Below are positions 11,146 to 22,279 of a stretch of 64,000 nucleotides of DNA, piece after piece. The notes below the pieces were generated by a model that saw nothing but the letters and a program-made list of their open reading frames with translations, did no database searches and was not told the DNA's origin. This stretch comes from Zasmidium citrigriseum (lineage: Eukaryota; Ascomycota; Dothideomycetes; Mycosphaerellales; Mycosphaerellaceae), in NCBI GenBank assembly GCA_002786025.1, contig NHNW01000021.1:434001-498000 (forward strand). Reading direction: 5' to 3'. Position 1 is the stretch's first letter. Every line of letters begins with the position of its first letter. Made by a program: the position numbers and the translations under genes.

Positions 11146-11857
11146 CTTGCCTTGAAACGCGGATGTTGCGCGGTCAGTGGGAGGTCGCTGGCGCTGAAAA
11201 TCGCCGATGGCAGTCGGTCGACTGCCAGTTGGAGCTTGTGTCGTCTGGCTGTCCTATTCAATTTCCTTCCGCCGTGTTCTCAGAGATGGGGATTTCTTGT
11301 CTGTTATTCAGGTGCCTAGATGCAGTCTCTCCTGTTTCGACCCCGAGCACAGACACGGACAGAGGACCGCGAGTCCCACTCGATGATAACCACGAAGGGA
11401 CAAGTACGTATCAGTAAACGCGATAGGAATGTACTTGCCGGGGTTGTAGACGACCGAGAGTGTGGAAACACGAATCCTCACGAAACGACGCGGCCAGCCG
11501 GCGATTTTGCCGCGTCGCAATTTCCCAGTCTCGCTAATGTCGGTAAGGAGCAGACGACGAGGCAGACAAGAAGTCCGTATAATGAGAGGCTGTCGAATGT
11601 GCTCTCTCTCAATATACTCGTGACAGCGCTCGTGTGGCGTGTGTTGATTTTGCATCAGCAATCGTGAAGAGAAAGAGAAAGGGAAGCCGGGTCGGAGCTC
11701 TCTGGATGACTAAGCCACGGAGGCGACGAGGTATCAGATCAAATCTAACGAAACGCAATAGTTCAACCGTTCTAGACTATAGACCTTCGCAAACAACGCA
11801 CAGCAGACGTCCCTTCCCTTGTTATTGCTCTCAAACGTTGTTTCGCCTTAGTTACTC
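11146..11857. other. LCB1 upstream region
   Basis: This is the promoter of LCB1 and the 3' flank of the aspartic protease. The open frames in it show no protein features, and no RNA gene is apparent. Confidence 0.5.
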
Positions 11858-13582
11858 TCACGAAGTAGGAGCAGGCAGAGCATAAATGCCAGTCCCAATG
11901 ATGCCGCCCTCCCTACAAGCCGTGCCTGGTGCCACCGGCTGCCAAATGACCTCGCCAAAGTTGCAGAGCCCGAATAGCGTGGGGCCATTGCAAACCAGAG
12001 CTCCATCCACAGAGCAAGTCCCACGCCCAGGAGAGCCTCCCGTTCCCGTGGAGGGAGAGGCAGAGGGGCTGGTGTAAGGCGTAGTGGACGTCACAAAGGT
12101 CGACATCACACTGCTGGGAGAGTTCGAGGGAGTGGCCGTGCTTCCGATGGTAGTCGCAACGTTGCTCAAGGTTCCAGTCTTGGCCGCTGCAATCGACCAT
12201 GTATTCGGAGAAGCAGTCGCCACACCTGATACTGCATTCGCGACGCCGTTGGGTCCTGCGTTGACTTCGACTACGTGCTGCGGCCTCGATGAATTGGTGC
12301 TGGCCTGAGCGATGGAGACTTGTCCGTTGTCTAGATCAAAGACGGTGTACATGCTCCTCAGTATAGATTGGCCGACAATCCAGGGGCCTTTGGAAGCGAC
12401 TATCTCCAAGATGCACTGGCCATCTAAAGTTGTAGTGAAGAGCTCGGTTGCCGATACCTGAATCTGCGCTTTGCCACCGAAGGTAAGTCTCAAAGAAGTC
12501 TGTGTATTATTGACGTCTTCGCATAAGCAACCGTCCGCCGAGGCCAGACATGGAAAAACGGCCGCAATTTTGTCGTAGTATTGCTGAGGGAAATACGAAA
12601 GTGTGGTGCCTGTATCCAGGACGACAGCAACCGAGTCGGTCGCATTGTAAGCGTCTATTCCAGTGGACCCGTTCGCCCATAGGGTATGGCTTGTCCCCTT
12701 GACGATTCCCTCTGCACCGGTGATTGTTGTTGCGAACTCGTAAACAAGGTCGGGAGTACCTCCGTAACGAGAAGCAGAGGGTAACAAATCGAGTGTAGTC
12801 AACGGGTGCTCATACTTCGAAGTATCGATGCCACCGAATAGGATAGAACCCGAGGGATCAGCTGGTCTGTGTCAACGACATGCAGAGGATGACAACATCA
12901 CAAGATGAACTTACATTGTTGCCCAAGGCTGACCGAGTACAGCCTGCTCTTTGTCACGCCGGTATCCACCATTGTGTCAAGGAGGTTCGGATAGGAGACG
13001 TTGTTCGCTTCGTTCGCAGAATACCCAATGCCAAGAACACCACTTGAAAAGTCGCTGCTCTCCTGGGCCAAGCCGAATTGAACCCCCGTGATGGCAACGG
13101 AACCAATGCCAACTGTGTCAGCTCCGAACGATCCAAGAGCTGTCGAGTTATCAAGGTACGAGATATTGAATGCGTTGGCTGGCGCGACCTGCTCATACGT
13201 CGAGGATTGAGATGGTTCAAAGCTGCCACCTAGGCATTGGCCCTTTTCACAACCACTGGCATCAGAAGCGATCACGTAGAGATCGGCAGACCCAGTGTCC
13301 AGAAGCAATGTTTGCGGTTGCGCTGTAGAACCGACGGTTACTGCACAAAGATTTAGCCAGTCGTATTAGAAAATGAGGGTTGTGGAAAAATGTACTATTC
13401 GCGTAGTATGCCGCACCCCCATTAGATAGACTCGTGCCCACTGCGCGATCTTGGATGCCGGAAGGTACGTTTGTTCCACCGGCGTGGATCTCGGCGCTGC
13501 TATGCCCTCGTTTCGAGATCGACAGCTCGGGTAGGGCATCGGACAATGTTGCCACAAGACTCAGGAGGGCGAGGAGTCTCAT
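11858..13582 (-). CDS. Yapsin-like aspartic protease with a C-terminal cysteine module
   Basis: Exons 13582-13396, 13340-12915, 12861-11858; 538 residues. A signal peptide (1-16) is followed by a short pro-region with a Lys-Arg site at residues 24-25. The two catalytic motifs are LLLDTGSADLYV and VVLDTGTTLSYF; ITVGSTAQPQ and GSILFGGIDTSKY are typical pepsin-family (A1) signatures. After the catalytic domain comes a ~70-residue Ser/Thr-rich linker, then a six-cysteine-or-fewer module (CSVDG..C.G...FG.C......Q.VA.GT.C) that resembles chitin- or wall-binding modules. Such enzymes cut at basic residues at the wall or plasma membrane. No hydrophobic tail follows, so wall retention through the module is inferred instead of a GPI anchor. 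A TATA-like element lies at 13691-13699 (minus strand). Confidence 0.88.
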
Positions 13583-15095
13583 GTTTCCGTGTCTCTGAAG
13601 TGGAACGAGGACTTTATGGTGAAGGACTGGGCTTTCTGTTGACGAGTGCGACGCAATGAATGGGATATATTGCACCACAGCGCGACAGGGCCTTTTATAT
13701 TCCAAGAAATTGAATAAGGCGTGGACTTACCTGCCTACCTGCAACCCGATACGCAAGGCAATGAGGACACCGCCCCGTGGCTTCCGACTATGCCAACATC
13801 GTGCAGCAAGGCTGGGGCGCAATGGATCACGCTCAAAAGCTTTCCAGATGTTGCCGTCTGCTAGAGCCTCAAGAGCATCAAACTGCGCAAAGCTCCCGAT
13901 ATAGCTCTACAGATCGGCACAGCATGCTGCAATGCCGTCTGTGGTGGCTGCTGCAGGTCGAAAGCTTAATGAGCTTGTGAAGTCTTCACAATACCTGGAG
14001 AAGTCGCTGCACTCCGTCTGGGCGGGGAGGTCCATGGAAATCCATCTTCTCAGTGCCAGCAGTCCTTTTCAGCTTCTCGGATAAACGCTTGGGAGGGCGT
14101 TGTTGCGAACAGCCCTCATCTTGCAGGAAAGGCTGCCAAGCACCCAGAAATAGCTCAAGAAAGATGTGGCGTTGTGTGAGGCTATGATGAGCCCAGGCGA
14201 TGAGCTGTGCAGACAGACTTCAAGCTCTGCCAGATCCTCGGAAGTCAAGCGGTGTGAAGTCTTGTCGTCATGAAATTCGAAGTGTGAAAGGACCCTCAGC
14301 ACATACCGACCCTTGGCGATATTGTCCGCACACCATCAAGCCTCCAACGCTTTCACGCCTCGACTCATAGTATCTGCGACGATGTCCACATGGCATTTGC
14401 CGCCTCTTCGACTGTGACGATGGTTCTTTTGCTGCTGCCAGACCCACGTCCGCTGCACTAACAGATGCATCTTCTCTATCCGCCTGGCCTGGCAGCCTCA
14501 TGATAGACTTTGCTCTCAGCCACCACGACTGCGCAGACGCGCGGGACATGTCGGCGAACGGGACAGCGAAGGAGAACGCTTTGGAGGCCGCGGTCGTGGA
14601 CGAAAGTTTGGGAGCTGGTCGCGAGGGATCGTAGAGCCTTAGAGGAGCAGCCACAGCAAGCGCGGAAGTGTTCTGTCTGTTCCTACTGGCTGGTTGGACA
14701 CCATGGCTTAGAGAGCCATTCAAATCGACGAATTCGCCATGTGTCTGCTGCGTCGTCCCTTCATGGTGCCTGCCTATGTGGAAGACCGGCCTCTTTTGGG
14801 CATCGAGACCGTTCCAGAATACTGAGGCTGTGGTAGTGCCCGTGGTATGTTACCGTGTGATCGGTAACAGCTGGTGCCATGTTCCTTCTGAAGCGATCAA
14901 TGATGTGCACTATCGAGAAGAGTGACAGTGGTGAGCAGAAGGGAGTTGGGAGTTAGGGGCAGGGATGCGGGTTCGTGTGATTGGCTGCTGGCTGAGTAAG
15001 GACCCACCGGCCGCACTTCACCTTTCGAATTCACACTCACTTCACTTTCACTTCTCCTCCAAACATCCATGAGATCCTGATTCCCACAAGCTGCG
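13583..15095. other. Intergenic region, protease promoter to GT31-like 3' end
   Basis: The first ~120 bases are the protease promoter (TATAAAAGG read on the minus strand). Several frames of 75-150 codons occur (for example minus 14268-14723), but none has a signal peptide, a domain or splice-supported extension. I call no gene here. Confidence 0.45.
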
Positions 15096-16809
15096 TCAAA
15101 AAATGCGCTCAACGCTAGGCTTGACCCATTCCACGTTATCGCATGGCCGCTCTGACACCCATCGCCGTATGTTGTCCGTATTCCAACCGGCAATGTATCT
15201 CTGGTCCTCCAGCGTCCAGTCCTTGCTCTTCTCTTTCTCTTCTACTTGAGATTCTCTGGCACGACCGTACCGAAAGGATCTCACGAACCAACATCGGCGC
15301 AAGTGGTACGTCCACTGGAAGCAACCCGCACCCTCCGCCTTCTCACAGGCCAGTTCACAGGACTCTGCAGAATCATGTGGATGATGCGGATCGTCGTTAG
15401 CGGGCTTGTACGCATCCCAGGCCCCGTTGTCCCAATCTTCTTTTCGGGTCATGTTCGCCAGATCGAGATACGATAGAGCGACATCTCGCCACAAGAACGG
15501 CCGATCTGCTTGCCTGTGCTTCCACTCCCAATTCCAGAAGTCGATTTCGTCGCTGTGGTGTGATTTGTGCATGCTTAGCACCGGTTGGCACCAGTATCGA
15601 TCTGCAAATGGGACACCATGAAGAGGGTGAGGATTAAACATTGGCCTACGAGGAGATTTGAGTTTAGCCAGGTCAACTACCGTCGTGCACGCTTCATCCA
15701 GACTTACCACAGCCCTTTCAGGTCTACACCTTGCTGATGCAGAGCCCATCCAAGAATCTAACGATTACGCATTAGCTATTATTGCAAAGATGCATTGCAA
15801 TGCCGACTTCGAGGCCCTACCGAATCGCCGCAGCAGTCCTTCAGAACCACGTCCCAGTATCTCGCACTCAGTCTGCTGCCAAGCCATTCACCAGTATCCC
15901 GGTCCCAGTCCTCAGCTACGAGCTTCCGCATCGCGCTACGGCTAAGGATGTATCCTGGTCCACCACTTACAGCATACGGTCAGTCTTTCAGAACCTGCAT
16001 TTTAACATGGGAAGCACTCACTTTGCAAACCAGGTTCCCTCGCGGCCAGGCGACGGCGATCCGAAATAGTGGTCAAGATCCGCGTCGAAATTCTCCAGGA
16101 GTCGAAACACCGTATCCCACACAATGTACGTGTCGCCCTCGTAGAACACGTACCACCGCTTTTCGGGCGCCATTCTCCACGCACGGCTTACAGCGGGCAA
16201 GAATTTGAACTTATCCATCTCCTGGCCTTTGAATCTCTTCACGTCCAGCCCAACAAGATCTCCGGCGGCAGCTTCTTGGAAAGCAAGGTAGGGCTTGGTT
16301 TGTTGAGTTGATCGCAACACATCAATTGGAATGTCCGCGATGACGTTGATGACAGGCCATCCTTCGACTTCCTCATCAAGGTCGGAGAAAATGAGGAGGT
16401 TGTCAAGACAGGCAGAAGTGCTTCGGAGGGACTGTCGGACTCGATCCATGACTCCATGACCCGACTTCAACACGGGCTGGATGTCGAGGAGTTTGTGCTT
16501 TGGAAAGTGTTCGCACAACTGCGTCTGATTGAGATTGGCATTTTCGTCCACCAGACCGTACGAGGTACTCGTCCTCCAGTTGTAAACTTCCGAGTCCTCG
16601 GTCTGCCATCGGGTCGAGTCGGAAATTTGGGGCCTGTTGAAGACGCTTCGCGGATCATATCCTGGACTCAACACAAGCAGCAATGCGACGCCGAGAATTG
16701 TCAATAACAGTGCGCCGAGTCCACATTGCCATCGGCGGCGGTGTGGTGTGGCGGTTCGAGGTTGCGCTGGCAAGATTTGCTGCGGAATGGCACTGTATGC
16801 GTGTCTCAT
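15096..16809 (-). CDS. GT31-like type II membrane glycosyltransferase
   Basis: Exons 16809-16022, 15965-15821, 15757-15708, 15645-15096; 510 residues. A short cytosolic N-terminus with RRRWQ is followed by one membrane anchor (residues ~32-48), the layout of a Golgi type II enzyme. The catalytic part has WYVFYEGDTYIVW, with EGD at the DxD position that binds the metal and sugar nucleotide, then FANGGPGYILSR, LKDCCGDS, ILGWALHQQGVDL and PMFNPHPLHGVPF. This order fits the fungal glycosyltransferase family 31 relatives of animal core-1 galactosyltransferase. Exon 3 has only 50 nt. The C-terminal ~120 residues are Cys-rich (SCELACEKAEGAGCFQW) and resemble a PAN/apple-type segment. Donor and acceptor sugars are unknown. 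Confidence 0.85.
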
Positions 16810-17769
16810 TGCGCGGAGAGGAGATGTAGGTCGTATGAAGGTAAATCATGTCGAAGAGTGCACACGAGTTGGAGGTGGGCGGTGGGCATGAGGGGGCGGA
16901 GCAGTGCAGTGCCAAGACTTTGAGGTAAGTGAAAGTGAATGACTGCCCACGCGACTCCAATCGGCTGAGGTTCCTTCATCCTTTCCGTATGTGAGCGAAC
17001 TAGGTCATGCAGCGTCGTAGGTTGATGAAGCTGCTGCCTAATTCTCACTTCACAAATCCTTTGTGATATCGAAGAGGGTATTGCTACTGCGCCAAGAGCA
17101 CTGACACGCGGCATACGATCGATTCAGATGCAATCGAAACCCGCGGAGGGGAGAAGGTCTGCTAATCAGGATGAGAGAAGGTTTAGCGGACCTACTTGTT
17201 ACGTCGAGCAAAGGATCAAGTAACAACTGAGCACCTCGCATCCTTCGCGACTAAGCCGAAAGTATCGAATTGGGCAACTCCCTCCATTTGCTCTGTCATT
17301 GCGAAGTTTAAATCGGCCAAGATGGAACAGACAAGCCGTTCATGCCATAAGGCTTTTCTATTCTGGCGTGATTCATCAGCTTTGACTCGAAGCCAAAGGT
17401 ACGCCATTGTTGAACAAGGCGATGGTGAAGATCGGAGTCAAGTCCGAAGTCGACTCCGAAGTATATGTGACGAAGCTACGATTGACCCGGAAAGCGTTCG
17501 CAAGATGAGAGGGCTCGAGGCTGTATAGATGGTGATATGATAGATACGCAGAGCAATCTCAGAGAATTCTGCTGATTTGGACGTATCTTGACCAAGAATG
17601 AAAGGCAAAGCGGGCTAAGAGGATAGACAAGTAGCCAGGCTTTCTGGCGCAACGAAGTCTTAATTCGTGCACTTGTCAAAATGCTTAATCTATATGTGTT
17701 TATCGCTGAGACATCCCGCATCAGAGAAACGGCATGTCGATTCGTCATTCGTAAGAAAGGTGGGTATCT
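16810..17769. other. Intergenic region upstream of the GT31-like gene
   Basis: This is the promoter side of the GT31-like gene and the 3' flank of the receptor gene. It contains an inverted repeat, CGGAGTC at 17433-17439 and GACTCCG at 17452-17458. The open frame at 17196-17528 has no recognisable content. Confidence 0.5.
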
Positions 17770-19141
17770 TTAGCTGTGCTTGACCTCGATCCTATGCTCT
17801 ACGCCAATGACATTGGGCGCAACATCACTCCGTGCGTCCGAGTCCTTCCGTGACGAGTACGCTCCTGCTTCAACATCACCAGTATAAGACGGCTGTCCGG
17901 AGCTGTAGAAAGACTTGACGACTGAAGAGTTCCGATGGCCGAGATCCACTTGTCGGTAGGGTTCGTAGAGTTCGTGCTCGGGCTTCATGCCATCACGGCT
18001 GTTGCCATCGCCTGACTCGTTGCTGCAAAGGGTACCAAGACTGTGAAGACTCTTGTCGATTTTCTCGGGGAGGGTGGAACTGAATAGCCACCAGATTGAT
18101 GGTAGGCTGACCACGGTGATGGTCATGCCGGACTCCAGCAAGCCAACGTAAATCACCTCACGGCCGGGGGCGTCGAAGTCGAAGAAGAAGATAACACGTG
18201 CAATGGATGCACCAATACCTCTGTCACCTGTTTTAGCCACAGCACAAGAGTTGGAAAGATGGTGAGAACTTACACGAAGGCCAGCAGGAAGACTCCCAGA
18301 ATCGCCGCCTTCCTCGCAAGGGTAGCGTGCAGCTTCCAGATCTGTGTTTTGGATCAGCCATCGAAACAGGACTTTGACATGCGTAGCAATAAAAGACTTA
18401 CAAAAGGCAGCGGAATGATCATAACCCAAAGGTCGAGTATCAAGTCCGTGACAGCGAGACCGTTGGCCCACACCGGGTTAAGCTTGCAGACTCCGACGAA
18501 GTCGGTCGTGGTCCAGTAGTCAGAGAACTTTGGACATTGCTCCACAGAAAGAACGTCCCAAGTGACGTACCACGCTGCGATGATGGCGAGGGTGCCCCAG
18601 AAGACGTATTTGAACCAAGGGTATCGATCCACGCTGAATATCCGTCGGTACAAGAAGAGAGCGCTGATTTTGGCGCAAGCCAAGGTGTTCATTTGCATGA
18701 AGTCGAAGGCTATTGAAAGCTGGCGCATCGTCAGCAGGGGCTCAATATGTGCAACAAGGCAGGACAGACCTGTATGACTTCCTTTGCATTGTAGTTCGTA
18801 TTGTTATCCCCATGTGAATAGCCCTGACCTCCTAATATGCTGACTATTGACATGTTAACGGACTGTACTTCCTCTCGCTCGGGGACAAGAGAAACTCACC
18901 TTGAATCATACATGCTGCTGCTGCTATGTATGTGATCTGTTGGGAAATGAGCACGTTCCTTCCACAAAGTCACGAGGCTTCTGCATGAACATACCACACC
19001 AAACAGTGCCGTGTAGTCGTCTACACCAAAGGACATAGACTTCTTTGCCCTACTGTAAAACCTCAGGCCAACCGTAATGGAGGAAAGGCCAATGAAGGAG
19101 CCGCAAACGGCATAGAGTCCTGCGAACGAGTTTGCAGACAT
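17770..19141 (-). CDS. Pth11-like seven-helix membrane protein (fungal rhodopsin domain)
   Basis: Exons 19141-18995, 18936-18900, 18843-18770, 18719-18402, 18341-18274, 18220-17770; 364 residues. It matches the fungal rhodopsin-like domain (PF20684) of Pth11-related receptors: VGLRFYSRAKK..GVDDYTALFGV after helix 1, the conserved KISALFLYRRIF, a WANGLAVTDLILDLWVMIIPLP helix, the IWKLHATLARKAAILGVFLL segment and a final helix near YVGLLESGMTITVVSLPSI. The C-terminal ~90 residues are a polar cytosolic tail. Such proteins are surface sensors in plant-associated fungi. The upstream in-frame ATG at 19255 is less likely, because the extra segment is low-complexity and comes from a 21-bp duplication. 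The third intron has a weak donor (GTCTGT). Confidence 0.85.
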
Positions 19142-19955
19142 GATGTGCAGAGCAAAACCAACAACGTTCAGAGCAAAGCCAACAGCAGCGTGGCGTAGTG
19201 AATTGCCCTCAGAAGGATGAAATTCCACGTGCGCGCCTGAGGAAGGATACAGCAAGTATTAACGCTCGGGCAAACCGGAGTTCTGCATGCAGAGCTGCAC
19301 ATCCCCAAGACCCTCACGGTAAAAGGATGCACCGGTGTCGAGATAAAGCATTTGATATGGTCGTGGGATTGGATGGATAAAGACCAGTGCACCTGCGTCC
19401 GGTGGAGGAGGCAGGAAGGATCCCCGAGGCTAAATTGTTGCATAGATGACGACGAGGGTGGTTACCCTATCAGGCCTTCGACTTGTAGTGCAAGGCCTCC
19501 AGCTGTGACGATCTCTTCTGTCTTCGGTATTTCGCAAGCACGCAAGCTTCATGCAAGCAACGCCACCAACGTTCAGCACCCCACAACCGTCGTACTGATC
19601 ACCGTTTCGCCGGTGACCGAGAGGCAGGTCGTGTCCACTCATGCAACCTTCATTCGCTCAAACATCCTTGCTGAGGCCCTGACTCCGAGGCCTGATCAAC
19701 ATCATCAACATACGGCACTCGTGTTGAGAGTGAGTGAACAGGGGAACGATAGTCACTTCTTACAATGACGGTGTTGAGCCAGTGTTGGTGGTACAGATGC
19801 AACACGGTTTGTGCTGGGCATAAAAGTGCAATGTCCTCCACTCGAGCCACTTCTTGATCCAAACCATCTGCTCGACAACATCAAAAATCAGACTACGCTC
19901 TCCCCAAACAAAACCTTAACAAAGCCACTCGCATTACACTATAATCCACATCAAC
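19142..19955. other. Intergenic region between receptor and small secreted peptide
   Basis: This region is shared upstream sequence of two divergent genes. A 21-bp near-perfect tandem duplication (19148-19188) lies directly in front of the receptor ATG. No further gene is seen. Confidence 0.5.
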
Positions 19956-20176
19956 ATGCGTTCTTTCGTGGCAATGCTCTTCGTGTTGGTCGCCATGACG
20001 GCGGCGAACCCAATCCCGCCACACATGAAAAGATGTCCCCCGAGTGCCGGTTAGTATCAAGTCCAACTCCTAACTTTCAACGAACTCATTGTAACATTGC
20101 AATAGTTGCCGACGCAGCAGAGTCAAGTGATGGATCCGACGACAGCCCCGGCAGTGTCAGCCTTTGCGCGAACTAG
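19956..20176 (+). CDS. Small secreted peptide precursor with a Lys-Arg site
   Basis: Exons 19956-20049 and 20106-20176 encode 54 residues. A signal peptide (about 1-18) is followed by NPIPPHM and a dibasic KR at residues 25-26. The remaining 28 residues start with CPPSA, are rich in Ser, Asp, Gly and Ala, and end in CAN. Cleavage by a Kex2-type protease would release a peptide with one Cys near each end. The intron (GTTAGT...TAACTTTC...ATAG) has a good branch site. The gene faces a UstYa-like gene 312 bp away. It could be a small effector or a ribosomally made peptide precursor; without expression data even its status as a gene is moderate. Confidence 0.55.
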
Positions 20177-20488
20177 CGGTGATCAACGAGAAGGCGATTC
20201 CACGGAGTTTCTTATGGGCTTCAGGCTTTGGGATAGATTCAATGGTGTAATGATGAAGAGTCATGAGGGTATAAAGCAGAGCAGTTCAGCTCGATAACTG
20301 AAATGAGACCTCAATGACCAGAAGAGACCAGTGTATATGTATGCAATGTATCATATCATGTCTCTTTTGACTACTTCACTCGCCTACTCTACATCTATCG
20401 GATCAGAGGCACATTGCATATTGTACAGGTATATGATTGTATCGTATCAAGACTATCTCTCCTACAACGCCTGTCTACTCTACAAAGA
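20177..20488. other. Convergent 3' region
   Basis: This stretch lies between the 3' ends of the small secreted peptide and the UstYa-like gene. It is AT-rich with several short TATATGTATG-like stretches. No gene is seen. Confidence 0.5.
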
Positions 20489-21489
20489 TCAAAGATCTTC
20501 CCACGGACGAGCTCCATGAGGACAGTGCTTGTATCTGTCTAACTCACTGAAGGTCTCGTCTTTCCGATTGTCGTTCGTCGAAAGATAGCATGCACTTCGC
20601 TCGTCTGCCCAGTCCAGCAGAGCGTCCCAGTCACGGCACATTCGTTTCGTTCCCCTTCCGTTCACGACTTCATCCTCTCCCACGTTGGCGTTCAGACGCC
20701 CGGTGTAGAGGGGCGTATCGTCGGCATTGCACATGACAGTTTCTCGCAGTTCGTTGAGCTATAAGGCGGAAGGTTAGCGTAAGCCGTCGACGGCTTTGGT
20801 TGCTGAAAAGACATACACAGTGCATGGCATGCCCATAACCCCAGATGAGGTCCTCGTCAGCAACGCCATCGTTCTTTTCAACCACGAAGGATCGAATCAC
20901 TTTCTGCAAGTCATCGTTAGCTCTTGGTCCCTGCGGCGGAGTGGTGGGCAACATCATACCACGCAGTGCAGCTCATGTGCAGCATTGAGAACGTAGACCC
21001 CCTTTTGCAAGTCCCAGGGCCACCTCATCGAGTGTGGCAGACCTTTCGAACCAGAATATGTGTCTTCAAGTGCAACGAAAAGACGCCAGGAGTTCATCCT
21101 CTCGCTTTCCCAAGCTGCATCCTGGATTGTGCGGTTGTGGCTGTTGAATTCCATGTCGGGCATCAGATCTCTTTCTGTATTGCGGCGAAGACCGGCTAAA
21201 AAGGGCGTACAAAGTCAGTTCGACCTAGAACGATGACACTTCAGGGATGACTCTGCATACCATAGCGGGTTGGAATATCATTACACAACTTTTGCGACTG
21301 GAAGTAATACTGATACAGCGAGTTTGCGTTCATCGACAACGAAAGCACAAGCAATATGCTTAGGAGCACAACAGAATTCTTCTTTCGGTGCTGGTCTCGA
21401 GGACTCTGATGTGGAGTCGCTCGTGCGGCATCGTTGTTAACATCCCCATTGTCCTTCTCAGAGACTGGTTGGTAAGCATGGGACACCAT
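20489..21489 (-). CDS. UstYa-like oxidase (DUF3328)
   Basis: Exons 21489-21261, 21195-20960, 20903-20817, 20758-20489; 273 residues. The N-terminus is cytosolic and polar, then one membrane helix (residues ~39-57). The family hallmark is two HxxHC motifs. The first is AAHELHCV at the end of exon 2; the second is GHAMHC at the end of exon 3, followed by LNELRETVMCNADDT as usual in the family. UstYa-type proteins are thought to be copper-dependent oxidases that cyclise ribosomally made peptides (ustiloxin, asperipin) and also act in other secondary pathways. All three introns fit cleanly and both motifs are complete, so the protein is probably active. The substrate is unknown; see the neighbouring peptide. 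Confidence 0.9.
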
Positions 21490-22279
21490 TGTGTTCGTTG
21501 AATATGGTATGTTGTCGGCCAGTGACGTCCGAAGGCAGGAGTTGTGGCAAGCAACAGTGGTAGAGAGTGTCCAGCAGAACTAGAGTTTGTTAGAGCTGAA
21601 CGTATCCTCCACAATGCCTGCAGCGTAGGATTCCCGATCACCGTAGCTCGCAGCAGCCGTGTAGATGATCGTCGTTGCCGCCCTCAATGGGGTTAAGATC
21701 TGCAGCTGCCATACAACCAGTATATAATCCTCCCAGCACTCTTGTGGAACCTGATAACGCAGCGAGTCCCACCTGCCATGTCGAAATAAATTGATGACAC
21801 GAGATTGAGCTTGGACAGAATGTCCGTGAAAACGCCCCCTACGTCACATGGTCAGCATGGTAACACGTGCGACGCTAAGATTGCGAGTTTCAAAAACCTC
21901 CTGCCTAATTGAGAAGTGATAGATTTAACTCCAAGTCCGACTTCTTTAGCACGCTCACCAAAACATGACCTGACCAATCCATTGGCACACAAGCTAAGCA
22001 ACGCGACGAAGCTCGCTATCGATGCAGTTGTGCGACCTTCCGTGACCGGTCCCTGCTTCGTGAATCCCGAGTTGCATCTTGTCGGGAATTGAATGTGGGT
22101 CTCAGCGCACATGGACTGATTTCAGCTGCTTCACGTGCTCCAGAGTAAGTCGCAGTCGCTCTTGCCCTTTTGGGAGCTCCAAACGCAACGCAAACAGACC
22201 CACCTCAGGCACCCCAAAGCTCAGCTCCTCCCGCATCAGTTCGGCCCCCACTTCACCATCATCAGAATCTCACCTCGCC
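21490..22279. other. Divergent promoter region, UstYa-like and iminopeptidase genes
   Basis: These 790 bp separate two divergent starts. The frame of the peptidase gene is open back to 22079 but that part is Ser/Pro-rich and looks like leader. No other gene is seen. Confidence 0.5.

Noticed and set aside
14268..14723. Minus-strand open frame of 151 codons
   Set aside because: It has no domain, signal or splice-supported extension and a composition typical of random frames in GC-rich DNA.
17196..17528. Plus-strand frame of 110 codons
   Set aside because: No features, no splice extension; it lies in an intergenic region between minus-strand genes.
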